Source of the DNA: Archangium lansingense
GTDB taxonomy: Bacteria > Myxococcota > Myxococcia > Myxococcales > Myxococcaceae
Reading direction: 5' to 3'
Assembly (NCBI RefSeq): GCF_026626635.1
Contig: NZ_JAPNKA010000001.1
Span: 1,984,001 to 2,048,000 of the forward strand
DNA length: 64,000 bases
Position numbers and translations under genes: made by a program. Below are positions 1 through 11,301 of this stretch, piece after piece (position 1 is the first letter of the stretch; each line of letters begins with the position of its first letter). The notes under the pieces are model-generated. The model made no database searches and had not been told where the DNA came from. It saw only the letters and a list, made by a program, of their open reading frames with translations.

Positions 1-416
1 CCCCCGGCTCCGGCTGTTCGGGATGTCACATGGGCCGGATCAATCCGCTCGGGTTCGCGACCGAGGCCTTTGACGGGCTCGGGCGCGAGCGAACCTCGGA
101 AGCGATCTTCGACGATGCGGGGAACAAGGTGGCGGAGCGCCCGGTGCGCACCGACTCCGTGCCGCGGATCCTCAGCGGTGACGTGACGCCGTCCGAGGGA
201 GCCGCCGACGTCGCTCGCCTGCTCGACGAGAGCGGGCACGTCCATAGCTGCTTTGCCCGCATGGCCTTTCGCTTCAGCTTCGGGCGGAAAGAGCAGGACG
301 GGGATGGGTGCAGCCTGTCCCGGCTCGAGAGTCTCACGCTGGAGAACCGGCCGCTGATGGAAATCTGGCGCGAAGTCGCCTTCCTGGAGCAGTTCAAGAA
401 GAGGTCATTCCCGTGA
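1..416 (+). CDS. DUF1588/DUF1585-type heme-motif protein, C-terminal part (5' end outside window)
   Basis: Only the last ~138 codons are present and the reading frame is open to the left edge. A CSGCH motif is encoded at 15-29, immediately followed by GRINPLGFATEAFDGLGR, the usual arrangement in DUF1588 (a c-type heme-like motif followed by 'PxGFAxExFDxxGR'). The rest matches the DUF1585 tail of planctomycete/myxobacterial DUF1592-DUF1588-DUF1585 proteins. Such proteins are typically exported and of unknown biochemical role. The stop at 414-416 overlaps the GTG start of the DUF1552 gene in a GTGA arrangement, so the two are translationally coupled. Pairing of a DUF1592-family protein with a DUF1552 protein is a recurrent genome context. 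Family assignment is fairly secure; function is unknown. Confidence 0.8.
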   Translation, partial: PGSGCSGCHMGRINPLGFATEAFDGLGRERTSEAIFDDAGNKVAERPVRTDSVPRILSGDVTPSEGAADVARLLDESGHVHSCFARMAFRFSFGRKEQDGDGCSLSRLESLTLENRPLMEIWREVAFLEQFKKRSFP

Positions 417-1975
417 GTGATTTGTCCTTCCGCCCGACGCGGCGATTCTTCCTCAAGGGCGCGGGCGGCGCCGTGCTCGCCCTGCCCGTGCTGCCTTCGT
501 TGCTCAGCACCTCGGAGGCGCGTGCCCAGGCGGCGACGGCCAACAAGTGCTTCGTGGGGTTCATGACCCTGCACGGCGGAATCCAGCCGGGCAACATGTT
601 CCCGGCGGACGCCACGCTGACGGAATCCATGTCCTACGCGGGGCACACCATCTACCGGGGGGCGCTCAACACCGGCTCGACCGCCCTGAGCCCGGTCCTC
701 ACCAGCCCGCTGCTGAGTCCGAACCTGGTCTCCAAGCTGAACGTCCTGCGCGGGTTGGACATTACCTTCCTGATCGCCCACCACTACGGGATGGCTTCGC
801 TGGGAAACCTGGCCGCCACCAACGACCCCCACCCGATGCGGAGCTTTCCGCGCCCGTCGATCGATCAGGTGATGGCCTGGTCGAGCGCCTTCTACCCGAA
901 CCTCACCGGCGTCCGGCAGCGCTCCATCGTCGCCACCCAGAACAGCGTCTTCTCGTACCAGTACGCGGATCCCATCGGCCGGAGCGGCGGAATTCAACCG
1001 GTCTCCGACCAGAGCAGCTCTCTCCAGATTTTCGACCGGCTCTTCCCCAACGTCGGCGGAACGCAGCCGACGCGCAAGCCGATCGTCGATCTCGTCCTGG
1101 GAAGCTACTCGCGCCTCCGCTCCAACTCCCGGCTCTCTGCCGCGGACAAGCAGCGGCTCGACGAGCACGTTCAACGGGTCCACGAGCTCGAGCGCCGCCT
1201 GGCGACCGTGCCCGTGTCCTGCGGCTCGGCTCCGCGCCCCACCCAGAGCAATCATTCGCTCCTTGGCGGCTCCCTGGGCAACCCATCCTCGTCGTACCAG
1301 CTCAACCCGGACACCCAGGTCAGGTACTTCCAGCTCCTCAACGAGGTCATCGCGCTGGGCTTCAACTGTGGGGTCACGCGCGTCGCGTCGGTGATGGGGG
1401 ACGCGTACGTCAACACCTTCTACGCCTATTCCAGGGATCTCTGGCACGAAGAGGTCGCGCATGCGGAGACCACCGCCACCGGGCAGGAACGGTTGGTCGC
1501 GGCGCAGCGACAATTCTTCTCGGGCGTGGTGATGGACCTGGCGACCCGGCTGGAAGGTCTCAGCGACGGGGCCGGAAACACCTTGCTCGACCAGAGCTTG
1601 ATCCTCTGGATGCAGGAGCACGGGCCGTTGGCCCACGAGGGATTCAACATTCCGGTGGTGACCGTGGGCAGGGCCGGAGGCTTCCTCCGGACCGGGAGCT
1701 ACTGTGACTACCGGAACCGAAGCAAGGTGATCGACAGCTCCGTGGGGATGGCGCCGGGCCTCACCTGGAACCAGCTCATGGGCACCAGCCTCCAGGCGAT
1801 GGGCGTGCCCCGCACCGAGTACCAGGAGCCGGACCACGACGGCTACGGCAAGCGCTACGTCCAGACCACCAAGGACAACCCGGACAACCCCTACGGGCGC
1901 TACACCGGCGCGCAGGCCTGGCCGGACAGCGTCTGGTCCGCGGCGGGGGACGTGCTCCCGTACCTCCGGGCCTAG
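413..1975 (+). CDS. DUF1552 family Tat-exported protein
   Basis: A 520-residue protein of the DUF1552 family, whose function is unknown and which is related in context to DUF1501. The GTG at 413 is chosen because it overlaps the upstream stop (GTGA) and gives an N-terminus with a Tat motif, TRRFFLKG, at about residues 9-16, followed by a hydrophobic stretch and an AxA-type cleavage region (SEARAQA) near residue 40. The body contains 'FMTLHGG', 'LRGLD' and late 'LWMQEHG' segments as expected for the family. Folding before export via Tat would fit a cofactor- or metal-binding periplasmic protein, but no cofactor site is obvious. It is probably co-transcribed with the upstream heme-motif protein. 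Its stop codon overlaps the convergent stop of the next gene in a CTAG palindrome. Confidence 0.88.
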   Translation: MSDLSFRPTRRFFLKGAGGAVLALPVLPSLLSTSEARAQAATANKCFVGFMTLHGGIQPGNMFPADATLTESMSYAGHTIYRGALNTGSTALSPVLTSPLLSPNLVSKLNVLRGLDITFLIAHHYGMASLGNLAATNDPHPMRSFPRPSIDQVMAWSSAFYPNLTGVRQRSIVATQNSVFSYQYADPIGRSGGIQPVSDQSSSLQIFDRLFPNVGGTQPTRKPIVDLVLGSYSRLRSNSRLSAADKQRLDEHVQRVHELERRLATVPVSCGSAPRPTQSNHSLLGGSLGNPSSSYQLNPDTQVRYFQLLNEVIALGFNCGVTRVASVMGDAYVNTFYAYSRDLWHEEVAHAETTATGQERLVAAQRQFFSGVVMDLATRLEGLSDGAGNTLLDQSLILWMQEHGPLAHEGFNIPVVTVGRAGGFLRTGSYCDYRNRSKVIDSSVGMAPGLTWNQLMGTSLQAMGVPRTEYQEPDHDGYGKRYVQTTKDNPDNPYGRYTGAQAWPDSVWSAAGDVLPYLRA

Positions 1976-2526
1976 CGGTCAGGCTGCGAGTGGATGGAGA
2001 TCCCGTCCACCTCGAGGGCGTCGCCGGGGTCTCCCTCGCTCCCGGTCAGGTCCACGCTGACGCGCTCGGCGTTGGCGGGTGCGACCATCTCCAGACGGGC
2101 GTTCGCCCAGTCGGCCCCCAACACCGGGCCGGCCAGCCGGTGCGCCTGGAGCTCCTCCCCCCTCGCGTCGCGCCAGCTCACCCTCATCTCGACCCTGAGC
2201 GAGCTTCCTCGAACGGCTCGGGCCCAGAACGTCGCCCGGTGCGCTCCCGGCGTGGCGGGAAAGCCCGGGTAGTTGTCGAGTGCGACTCCCCAGCCGTAGG
2301 GCTCGGTGAGCTCGATTCGCAGGCTCGCTTCCCCCTGCCTGGCGGCGCCCGGGGCGCGCGAGATCTTCGTCCCGTACCAGGCCGTCCAGTGGCCCACCCC
2401 CGCCTCGAGCGAGGCGGTCTCGGCGTCGAGCAGGTTGGACGTGGGGGAGTGGTCGACGACGGCCGGATCGCAGGCGGTGAGCGAGCCCAGCAGCGCCCAG
2501 GCCAGATTCCATCTCTGGAGCCTCAT
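1972..2526 (-). CDS. predicted lipoprotein, last gene of an ECF-sigma operon
   Basis: A 184-residue protein starting MRLQRWN. The signal peptide ends in a lipobox (GSLTAC, Cys at about residue 19), so it is a predicted lipoprotein. The rest is beta-rich and reads like a carbohydrate-binding or jelly-roll module (segments such as GHWTAWYGTKIS, HRATFWARA, LEVDGISIH); this is an impression, not a family match. The ATG at 2524-2526 overlaps the stop of the FecR-like gene (ATGA), so it is translationally coupled and likely expressed with the sigma/anti-sigma pair. The 3' end overlaps the convergent DUF1552 gene by four bases. No enzymatic motif was seen. Confidence 0.72.
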   Translation of the reverse strand: MRLQRWNLAWALLGSLTACDPAVVDHSPTSNLLDAETASLEAGVGHWTAWYGTKISRAPGAARQGEASLRIELTEPYGWGVALDNYPGFPATPGAHRATFWARAVRGSSLRVEMRVSWRDARGEELQAHRLAGPVLGADWANARLEMVAPANAERVSVDLTGSEGDPGDALEVDGISIHSQPDR

Positions 2527-3560
2527 GGTTCGCGCTCTTGCCCATCCCGCGGGCAGTCGAGAACGGCTTGGGCCCGGCTCACTTCGGCATCGTACCGGCC
2601 GCGGATGAACTGGCGCCCATGCCATGCCCAGTGAGTGCACGCGCGCCGGGGGTCGCGGAGCTGATAGGTCAGGAGCGAGCCAAGCTCGAAGCTGAGGAGC
2701 TCGCGCATGGCGGGCGGTTGGGTTCGCAGGCCCTCCCCGAGCAGCCGGGCCGCGCCCTCGAACTCCTTCCGGCTGCGCAGCACGTCCACCTCCCGTAGGA
2801 ACTCCTCCGCCGAGAGCTGCGGAGTCTTGGGCTCGCCCGGTGGCCTGGCTTTCGAGGACCGCGGCCCATTGGACGGAGGAGCGGGGAGCGTACTGATGGG
2901 GGGCGGCGGGCCCGGCACGGCCGGCTCCTCCGGCAACGGCCAATCCAAGCTCTGCCCCGGCTGGAGCCGGACCTCGGAGCCCCCCCGCGCCGGAACGAAG
3001 CGGATGGCGCCCTCGTGCAGCGTGACCGTCCCTCTGCCTTCTCCCTGCTGGACCGTGAAACGTGTTCCCAGGACCTGGATCTCCCCGTCCGATACCCGCA
3101 CCACGGCGGGGGCCGAGCCCTCGAGGCGCGTCGTGACCGACAGCTCGGCCCCTCCGCGTACAATCCGAAGCCCGCCGGACTCCTGTCGGAAGACCAGCGG
3201 CCCCAGGTTCTGCACCGTGACGCCGCTCTCGGCGTCCACCAGCGTGGCCTGGCCCTTTTCGATCTCGAGGTCCTCCGCGTGCTGACGGGTCGTCAGCTCG
3301 CGGGACGCCGACACGATCTGGAATCGCCCGAGCGCTTCCGGCGTGGGGGGAGCCCTCCCCAACACCAACAACACCACCACCATCGCCATGGTGAACGCCC
3401 CGGCCCATATCCAACGGGGTACGGTCCGCCTGGCCCGGGGTTGGAGCGTGCCCTGCAGGCGCAGGCGTACCGCGTGGCGTGCCGGGACCGGCATTCCCTG
3501 CGTGGCTCGGAGGGTCTCCTCCTGCTTCAGCTCGGCGCGAAAGTCACGGTGCGACATCAT
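2523..3560 (-). CDS. FecR-like anti-sigma/regulator membrane protein
   Basis: A 345-residue protein with a short cytosolic N-terminus (about 1-48), one membrane segment (about 50-69, rich in Ala/Met/Val/Leu) and a FecR domain (about 75-190) marked by AELSVTT, GEIQVLGTRFTVQ and VTLHEGAIRF. A Pro-rich linker (about 215-240) leads to a C-terminal helical, TPR-like region. In known systems FecR-type proteins sit in the inner membrane and control a partner ECF sigma factor in response to envelope signals. It overlaps the sigma gene by 17 bases and the downstream lipoprotein gene by four. No TonB-dependent receptor is adjacent, so the input differs from classical Fec signalling. A good ribosome binding site (GGAGG) lies just upstream of two adjacent ATG codons (3560 and 3557); either could be used. 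Confidence 0.8.
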   Translation of the reverse strand: MMSHRDFRAELKQEETLRATQGMPVPARHAVRLRLQGTLQPRARRTVPRWIWAGAFTMAMVVVLLVLGRAPPTPEALGRFQIVSASRELTTRQHAEDLEIEKGQATLVDAESGVTVQNLGPLVFRQESGGLRIVRGGAELSVTTRLEGSAPAVVRVSDGEIQVLGTRFTVQQGEGRGTVTLHEGAIRFVPARGGSEVRLQPGQSLDWPLPEEPAVPGPPPPISTLPAPPSNGPRSSKARPPGEPKTPQLSAEEFLREVDVLRSRKEFEGAARLLGEGLRTQPPAMRELLSFELGSLLTYQLRDPRRACTHWAWHGRQFIRGRYDAEVSRAQAVLDCPRDGQEREP

Positions 3561-4080
3561 CCACCCTCCAACCCCATGACGTGAGCCGCGCCCTGGCCCG
3601 GCCCAGCAGCTTGGAGACGTAACCTTCCGAGAGGGACAGGAGCTGAGCGATCTCTCTCTGACTCAGGTCGTCCATCGTCTTCAGGGCCATGACCACCCTC
3701 TCCTGGGGGGGCAGCCGCTCGAGCGCGCTGGTGGCCGAGTCCATCGTCTGACGACGCGCCAGGAGCTCCTCGGGGGTCGAGGGCGTCGCGGGACGCAGCA
3801 GCGAGTCCACCGCGCTCTGAAGCCGGCCCGCAAGCGTGCTCTCCCTCCGGAGGGCGGTGAAGGCAACGTTCTGGGTCACCCGGAACAGCCAGCCCCGCAC
3901 GTCCTCTTCGCGAAGCCAGGCGCGATGCTCCCAGGCCTTGACGAAGACGTCGTGAGTGATGTCCTCGGCCCAGCTTCTTCGGCCTTGCGCATAGCGCATG
4001 GCCCAGACGAACACCTGGTCCGCGTGCTCGTCGTAGAGCGCCTCGAAGGAGACCGCTCCCTCGGGCGGGCCTGGACTCAT
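3544..4080 (-). CDS. ECF-family RNA polymerase sigma factor
   Basis: A 178-residue sigma-70 family protein with only regions 2 and 4, hence ECF type. Region 2 is about residues 10-75 (FEALYDEHADQVFVWAMRY, WAEDITHDVFVKAWEH, VRGWLFRVTQNVA). Region 4 is about 115-170 (LERLPPQERVVMALK, LSQREIAQLLSLSEGYVSKLLGRAR, with the helix-turn-helix). It should direct RNA polymerase to envelope-response promoters under control of the FecR-like protein encoded downstream. The ATG at 4080 is preferred because the protein then begins just before region 2; the frame stays open upstream to 4116 and no strong ribosome binding site decides. No candidate target promoter could be recognised by eye. Confidence 0.88.
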   Translation of the reverse strand: MSPGPPEGAVSFEALYDEHADQVFVWAMRYAQGRRSWAEDITHDVFVKAWEHRAWLREEDVRGWLFRVTQNVAFTALRRESTLAGRLQSAVDSLLRPATPSTPEELLARRQTMDSATSALERLPPQERVVMALKTMDDLSQREIAQLLSLSEGYVSKLLGRARARLTSWGWRVDDVAP

Positions 4081-4153
4081 TTTTCCGGCAGGAGAAGCGG
4101 GCGACACCTTCAGCAAAAGGTACCACGTTCGGGGCCGCCTGGAGTGGGCCCGG

Positions 4154-5044
4154 CTACGGCGCCCACGTCAGGCCCAAGACTGTTTCCCCCCGGAGACCGC
4201 CTCTCGTCCATAGCGTCATCCCTTCACTCACATGTTCGATCGGCGTGGAGAGGCCGAGGGCGAGGCGCAGTTCCAGGGAGAGGCGCGCTGCGACGGCCCA
4301 GCGCGCCCGCAACCGGGCCCAGCCGGCGGGCCCGACGAGGGTGCCCCCGCTGGCGGCCGCGAACGGGTCCGTCACCTGGTAGCCGTGCAACACCAGGCCG
4401 AACGCGGCGCTGGGCTCGACCTGCAAGGGGCCGGCAAGCGCGAACCGGTAACCCAGCCCCACGCTCCCCTGAGTCTCGAACACGTGCATGTCCAGCCCGC
4501 GCGACGCGGAGATGCCCGCCTCGAGGTCCAGGCCGATTCGCCCCAGCCCCAGGCGTGCGGAGGTGAGCAGGAGCGGGTCCACGGCGCCAGTGCGCCAGAG
4601 GGCACCCGCGCCGAGTGACAACTCGAGCGGCGAGCCGCGTTCCGCAGCAGGAGCCGTCACCGGCGGAGGAGTTGTCTCGGGTGATGGCACGTCCATCGCT
4701 CGCGACAGCTCCGCGACTTTCTGGGTCACCTCGAAATGAAGCGCGTCCAGTGAGCCCGCATCGAGCCGGACCACCCGTTGAAGGCTCCCGGCCGGCCCGA
4801 GCGCTTCGACCACCAGACTGTTCTCGACCCGGCGGGCCCTCACGCGAATCTGCGCGGCCGGGTGGTCCGGGGAGACCACCGCGAACCCCTCCTGGGTCAG
4901 GCGAAGCGATACCTTGCGCTCGAGGGAGAGCCCGTCGAGCTGCCGATAGTCTTTCTCGGACAGCGAGCGGAGGTCGAACGAGACGGAGACCATCGAGGTC
5001 TGCGCGACCAGGATGGTGGAGACGAGGACGGCCAAAGCATTCAC
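4154..5044 (-). CDS. hypothetical exported protein, possible beta-barrel C-terminus
   Basis: A 296-residue protein with a GTG start and an N-terminal hydrophobic signal (about residues 1-18). Residues ~20-110 form a small alpha/beta domain of unknown type, followed by a Pro/Thr-rich linker (about 122-135). Residues ~140-296 carry alternating amphipathic strands (LELSLGAGALWRTG, GSVGLGYRFALAG, LVLHGYQV, ETVLGLTWAP) typical of a small outer-membrane or outer-membrane-facing beta structure. It lies 73 bases upstream of the ECF sigma gene in the same direction and may be the first gene of that operon. No family was recognised. Confidence 0.6.
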   Translation of the reverse strand: MNALAVLVSTILVAQTSMVSVSFDLRSLSEKDYRQLDGLSLERKVSLRLTQEGFAVVSPDHPAAQIRVRARRVENSLVVEALGPAGSLQRVVRLDAGSLDALHFEVTQKVAELSRAMDVPSPETTPPPVTAPAAERGSPLELSLGAGALWRTGAVDPLLLTSARLGLGRIGLDLEAGISASRGLDMHVFETQGSVGLGYRFALAGPLQVEPSAAFGLVLHGYQVTDPFAAASGGTLVGPAGWARLRARWAVAARLSLELRLALGLSTPIEHVSEGMTLWTRGGLRGETVLGLTWAP

Positions 5045-5131
5045 GGATGCGATTCGCTTCTCCGCCGTGGAACGGCGATCGAGAGCACCAGTGTATGCGA
5101 ACCGGCCGGGCTTCCAAGTCTCGGGGGAAAT

Positions 5132-5166
5132 GGGGAGCGCACACGTTCATGGCATGCGCGCTCCCC
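5132..5166 (-). terminator. hairpin downstream of the glp operon
   Basis: Perfect 9-bp inverted arms, GGGGAGCGC (5132-5140) and GCGCTCCCC (5158-5166), with a 17-base loop. It lies 15 bases beyond the glpV stop in the direction of glp transcription. There is no clean T-run, so it may be a terminator or a 3'-end-stabilising stem. Confidence 0.5.
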
Positions 5167-5180
5167 AGCAGGACTGCGCG

Positions 5181-6959
<1,779 letters not shown>

Positions 6960-6963
6960 CGGG

Positions 6964-7242
6964 TTACCCCCAGCGAGCAATGAAGAGCATGAACAGCAAC
7001 GACAGACCTACGGCGAACCAGACAGAGGCATCCGTGAGCCCCACCCACGCGAGGTGGATGAAGGCGCTGCCCATCAGCCCGACGAAGAGGCGGTCTCCGC
7101 GGGTGGTGGCCATGGGCAGCAGGCCGCGGCGGGGCAGGGAAGGGGAGCGGATTCCCCAGACGGTATAGGCGGCGAGCAGCAGCGCGATGACCACGAAGAA
7201 GCCGGCCGTGGGCGCGGTCCAGGCCATCCATTCCAGGTCCAT
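6964..7242 (-). CDS. glpU: small DUF2160 membrane protein of the glycerol transporter (GlpU)
   Basis: A 92-residue protein with three predicted membrane segments (about 8-28, 50-66 and 72-90) and the family signature MDLEWMAWTAPTAGFFV. DUF2160 proteins are encoded between the permease and binding-protein genes of GlpSTPQUV-type glycerol importers, and the same position is seen here. Its role in transport is not established; it may be an accessory membrane subunit. It starts seven bases after the glpQ stop and ends just before the glpV start, so co-translation is likely. Family assignment is confident; the gene symbol follows the rhizobial operon from memory. Confidence 0.85.
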   Translation of the reverse strand: MDLEWMAWTAPTAGFFVVIALLLAAYTVWGIRSPSLPRRGLLPMATTRGDRLFVGLMGSAFIHLAWVGLTDASVWFAVGLSLLFMLFIARWG

Positions 7243-7248
7243 GGTGGC

Positions 7249-8036
7249 TCACACCCTTCCCAGGGCGAAGCCCTTGGCGATGTAGTTGCGCACGAAGTAG
7301 ATGACGACCGCGCCCGGCACGAGCGTCAGCACTCCGGCGGCGGCGAGCAGGCCCCAGTCCATGCCGGCGGCGCTCACGGTGCGCGTCATGGTGGCGACGA
7401 TGGGCTTGGCCTCCACGGATGTGAGCGTGCGCGCCAGCAGCAGCTCCACCCAGGAGAACATGAAGCAGAAGAACGCCGTCACGCCCACGCCCGAGCGGAT
7501 GAGGGGCAGGAAGATGCGCACGAAGAAGCGGGGGAAGCTGTACCCGTCGATGTACGCGGTCTCGTCGATTTCGCGCGGCACGCCGGACATGAAGCCTTCC
7601 AGAATCCACACGGACAGGGGCACGGTGAAGAGCATGTGCGCGAGTGCCACGGCCCACGGGGTGTCGAACAGGCCGATGCTCGAGTAGAGCTGGAAGAAGG
7701 GGAGGAGGAACACGGCGGGGGGCGACATGCGGTTGCTCAGCAGCCAGAAGAAGAGGTGCGAGTCACCGAGGAAGCGGTAGCGCGAGAAGGCATAGGCGGC
7801 GGGCAGCGCCAGCAGTACGGAGAGCACGGTGTTGATGCCCACGTACGTGAGCGAGTTGATGTAGCCGTTGCTCCAGTCCGGGTCGGTGAAGATGGTGACG
7901 TAGTTGGCGAACGTGGGATTGCGGGGCCAGAGCGTGAAGCCTCCCAAGATCTCCTCGTTCGTCTTCAACGACATGCCCACCAGCCAGTAGATGGGGACGA
8001 AGCTCAGCAGCAGGTAGAGGGGAACTGCGAGGCGTC

Positions 8037-8040
<4 letters not shown>
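7249..8040 (-). CDS. glpQ: glycerol ABC transporter permease GlpQ
   Basis: A 263-residue MalG-type permease with six predicted membrane segments. The cytoplasmic EAA loop, the contact site for the ATPases, is seen as REIDETAYIDGYSFPRFFVRIFLPLIRSG (about residues 155-183), whose DETAxIDG core fits carbohydrate permeases. An N-terminal MRRLAVPLYLLLSFVPIYW membrane segment supports the ATG at 8038-8040. This start overlaps the glpP stop by four bases (ATGA), showing translational coupling. With GlpP it would form the transmembrane pore of the glycerol importer. Confidence 0.9.
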
Positions 8041-8920
<880 letters not shown>

Positions 8921-8924
<4 letters not shown>

Positions 8925-10009
8925 GGGATGGCCCGGCCTCCGGCGTACAGCGTCGTCCAGCGAGGCGGCAGCTCCAGCCAGCAGCTCTCTCCGGGCGCGA
9001 GCCGCTCCTCCTCGGGCAGCCGCACCTTGAGGGCCTGGGCTCCCAGCTTCGCGGTGGCCAGCTTGTGCCGCCCCAGGTTCTCCACCTGCGTCACCTCGAC
9101 GCGCACCGAGGACGGCGTACCCTCGGGGACGCGCCGGAGGAACTCGGGACGGATGCCGAGCCGCAGCTCACCCCCGGCCGACCGCGCCCGTGCGCACACG
9201 CCCGCGTCCAGGGCCAGCCGCTGCCCCTCCACCACCACCGCGTCGTCCTCCACCGTGCACGGCAGCAGGTTCATCCCCGGGCTGCCGATGAAGTAGCCGA
9301 CGAAGGTGTCCGCCGGGCGCTCGAAGAGCTCCTGCGGCGTGCCCACCTGCACCACGCGCCCCTGGTTCATCACCACCACCCGGTCCGCGAGCGTCAGCGC
9401 CTCCACCTGGTCGTGCGTCACGTACACGAGCGTCATCTTCAACTGCTCGTGCACCTGCTTCAGCTTGCGGCGCAGCAGCCACTTCACGTGCGGGTCGATG
9501 ACCGTCAGGGGCTCGTCCAGCAGGATGGCGGCCACGTCCCGGCGCACCAGCCCTCGGCCCAGGGAGATTCGCTGGCGCATGTCCGCGGACAGCCCGCTGG
9601 CTCGCAGCCGCAGGTCCGGAGTCAGCTCCAGCAGCTCCGCTACCTCTTCCACCCGCGCCCGCGTCTCGCTGGCCCCCAGGCCCCGGTTGCGCAGCGGGAA
9701 GGCCAGGTTCTCGGAGACGGTCATCGTGTCGTAGATGACTGGGAACTGGAACACCTGGGCGATGTTGCGCCGCTGCGGCGGGGCCTCGGTGACGTCCACG
9801 CCGTCGAAGAGCACCTGTCCCCGGGTGGGCCGCAGCAGGCCGGAGATGATGTTGAGCAGCGTCGTCTTTCCGCACCCCGAGGGCCCCAGCAGCGCGTAGG
9901 CGCCGCCGTCCTCCCAGACCAGCTCCAGGGGGCGCAGCGCGTAATCCTGCTCGGAGGCGGGGACGGCCACATAGGCGTGGGCGATGCTGCGGAGCTCAAT
10001 CCTGGCCAT
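8921..10009 (-). CDS. glpT: glycerol ABC transporter ATP-binding protein GlpT
   Basis: A 362-residue ATPase: nucleotide-binding domain (about 1-235) plus a C-terminal OB/TOBE-like regulatory domain. Walker A is GPSGCGKTT (about residue 40), Walker B is AAILLDEPLTVIDPH, and the switch His lies in YVTHDQ. The ABC signature is LSADMRQRISLGRG rather than LSGGQ; I recall a similar degenerate signature in other GlpT proteins, so it may be a family trait. The ATG at 10007-10009 is chosen because the sequence upstream lies inside glpS and is not ABC-like. The overlap with glpS is 14 bases. It would form an asymmetric ATPase heterodimer with GlpS. Confidence 0.9.
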
Positions 10010-11114
10010 GCGCGGGCTCCTCGGAAGTGAAGGAAGGCGCGGCCACGAGCCGGCCCTCAGCGCTGAACACGAACATCCGGGACGGCGAGACGAACAGCTC
10101 CACCGGCGCGCCAAACGGGTGCCGGTGCACGCCCTCTACCTGCGCGGTGAGCGCGAGCGAGCCGTGCGCCGCATGCACGAGTGTCTCGGAGCCGCTCACC
10201 TCCTCCACCTCCACATGCGCGGGGATGCGGATGTCCCCGGGGGTGCTGGGCGCGAGCCGTACGTGGTGGGCGCGGACGCCCAGGCGGTAGCGGCCGGGCG
10301 CGAGGCCCTGCAGGTGCCCGGACAGTGGGAAGGCCACCTCAGGCGAGAGGCGCGCTCCCGCGTCCGGGGAGACTTCGGCGTCCCACAGGTTCATCTGCGG
10401 ATCGCTGAAGATCTGCCCCACGCGCTCGGTGGCGGGGGACTGGTACACCTCCAGGGTGCGGCCCGTTTGCAGCACGCGGCCCTCGTGGAGCACCGTGGTC
10501 CTCCCGCCGAGCAGCAGCGCCTCGGTGGGCTCGGTGGTGGCGTACACCACGACGGCGGGGCGGTTGCGGAAGAGCTGGCGGATCTCCGTGCGCAGCTCCT
10601 CGCGCAGCTTGTAATCGAGGTTGGCCAGGGGCTCGTCCAGCAGCAGCAGCGAGGCGTCCTTGGCCAGGGCGCGGGCCATGGCCGTGCGCTGCTGTTGCCC
10701 ACCGCTCAGCTCCGAGGGGAGTCGCTCCAGGTAGGGCTCCAGGCGGAGGGCGGCGGCTGTCTCGCGCACGCGCCGATCGAGCTCCTGCTTGCTGAGCTTC
10801 CCCGCCAGCCGCAGCGGCGAGGCGATGTTCTCGTAGACGGTGAGCGAGGGGTAGTTGACGAACTGCTGGTACACCATGGCCACGTTGCGGTGGCGCACGT
10901 CTACGCGCGTCACGTCGACCCCGTCCGCGCGGAGCGTCCCCGTGGTGGGCTTGTCGAGCCCCGCCATCAGGCGCAGCAGCGACGTCTTTCCCGCGCGTGT
11001 GCGACCCAGCAAGATGTGGAAGGTGCCGGGTTCGAGCTTCAGGTGGATGTCCGCGAGGTGTGTCTCTCCCTCCACCACGCGTGTGACGTTCTCCAGCTCG
11101 ATGCCGTGCCTCAC
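9996..11114 (-). CDS. glpS: glycerol ABC transporter ATP-binding protein GlpS
   Basis: A 372-residue ATPase and the first gene of the operon. Walker A has the GlpS-type form LGRTRAGKTSLLRLMAGLD (about residues 34-52), the signature is canonical (LSGGQQQRTAMARAL) and Walker B is LLLLDEPLANLDYKLR. The D-loop and TOBE-like C-terminal domain are present. The position expected for the switch His reads VVYATTEPTEAL, with Thr in place of His, so hydrolysis at this half-site may be impaired; Thr here may be common in GlpS. The GTG start at 11112-11114 is preceded by a GAGGGG ribosome binding site. Neither glpK nor glpD is linked in this window. Confidence 0.9.
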   Translation of the reverse strand: MRHGIELENVTRVVEGETHLADIHLKLEPGTFHILLGRTRAGKTSLLRLMAGLDKPTTGTLRADGVDVTRVDVRHRNVAMVYQQFVNYPSLTVYENIASPLRLAGKLSKQELDRRVRETAAALRLEPYLERLPSELSGGQQQRTAMARALAKDASLLLLDEPLANLDYKLREELRTEIRQLFRNRPAVVVYATTEPTEALLLGGRTTVLHEGRVLQTGRTLEVYQSPATERVGQIFSDPQMNLWDAEVSPDAGARLSPEVAFPLSGHLQGLAPGRYRLGVRAHHVRLAPSTPGDIRIPAHVEVEEVSGSETLVHAAHGSLALTAQVEGVHRHPFGAPVELFVSPSRMFVFSAEGRLVAAPSFTSEEPAHGQD

Positions 11115-11128
11115 CCGGTGTTTCCCCT

Positions 11129-11164
11129 CGATGCGCTACGCCGTGAGTGACCGCGGGCGCATCG
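11129..11164. promoter_or_regulatory. inverted repeat upstream of the glp operon
   Basis: Two 8-bp arms, CGATGCGC (11129-11136) and GCGCATCG (11157-11164), separated by 20 bases. They lie 15-50 bases upstream of the glpS start, between glpS and the divergent protease gene. They could be an operator or a transcript hairpin. No convincing promoter boxes were identified. Confidence 0.35.
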
Positions 11165-11301
11165 TAGGGAGAAGGCTCTCGCCGGGTCCAGCATCAGGAG
11201 AGCGGGCAGCGCCGGTAGCTGGGGGGGGTGCTCTGGACGCGCTGCCTCACGGCACTCTAGCGTCCGGCCTGAAACACCTCTCCTTCATCCAAGGAACCCG
11301 A

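Noticed and set aside
26-1837. 603-residue minus-strand ORF opposite the DUF1552 gene
   Set aside because: It is a GC-rich shadow of the plus-strand gene, with low-complexity Arg/Gly/Ala/His sequence and no recognisable domain.
10010-10114. 35-residue N-terminal extension of GlpT
   Set aside because: It lies in the glpS coding region and is Arg/Ser/Cys-rich; the ABC domain begins naturally at the ATG at 10009.
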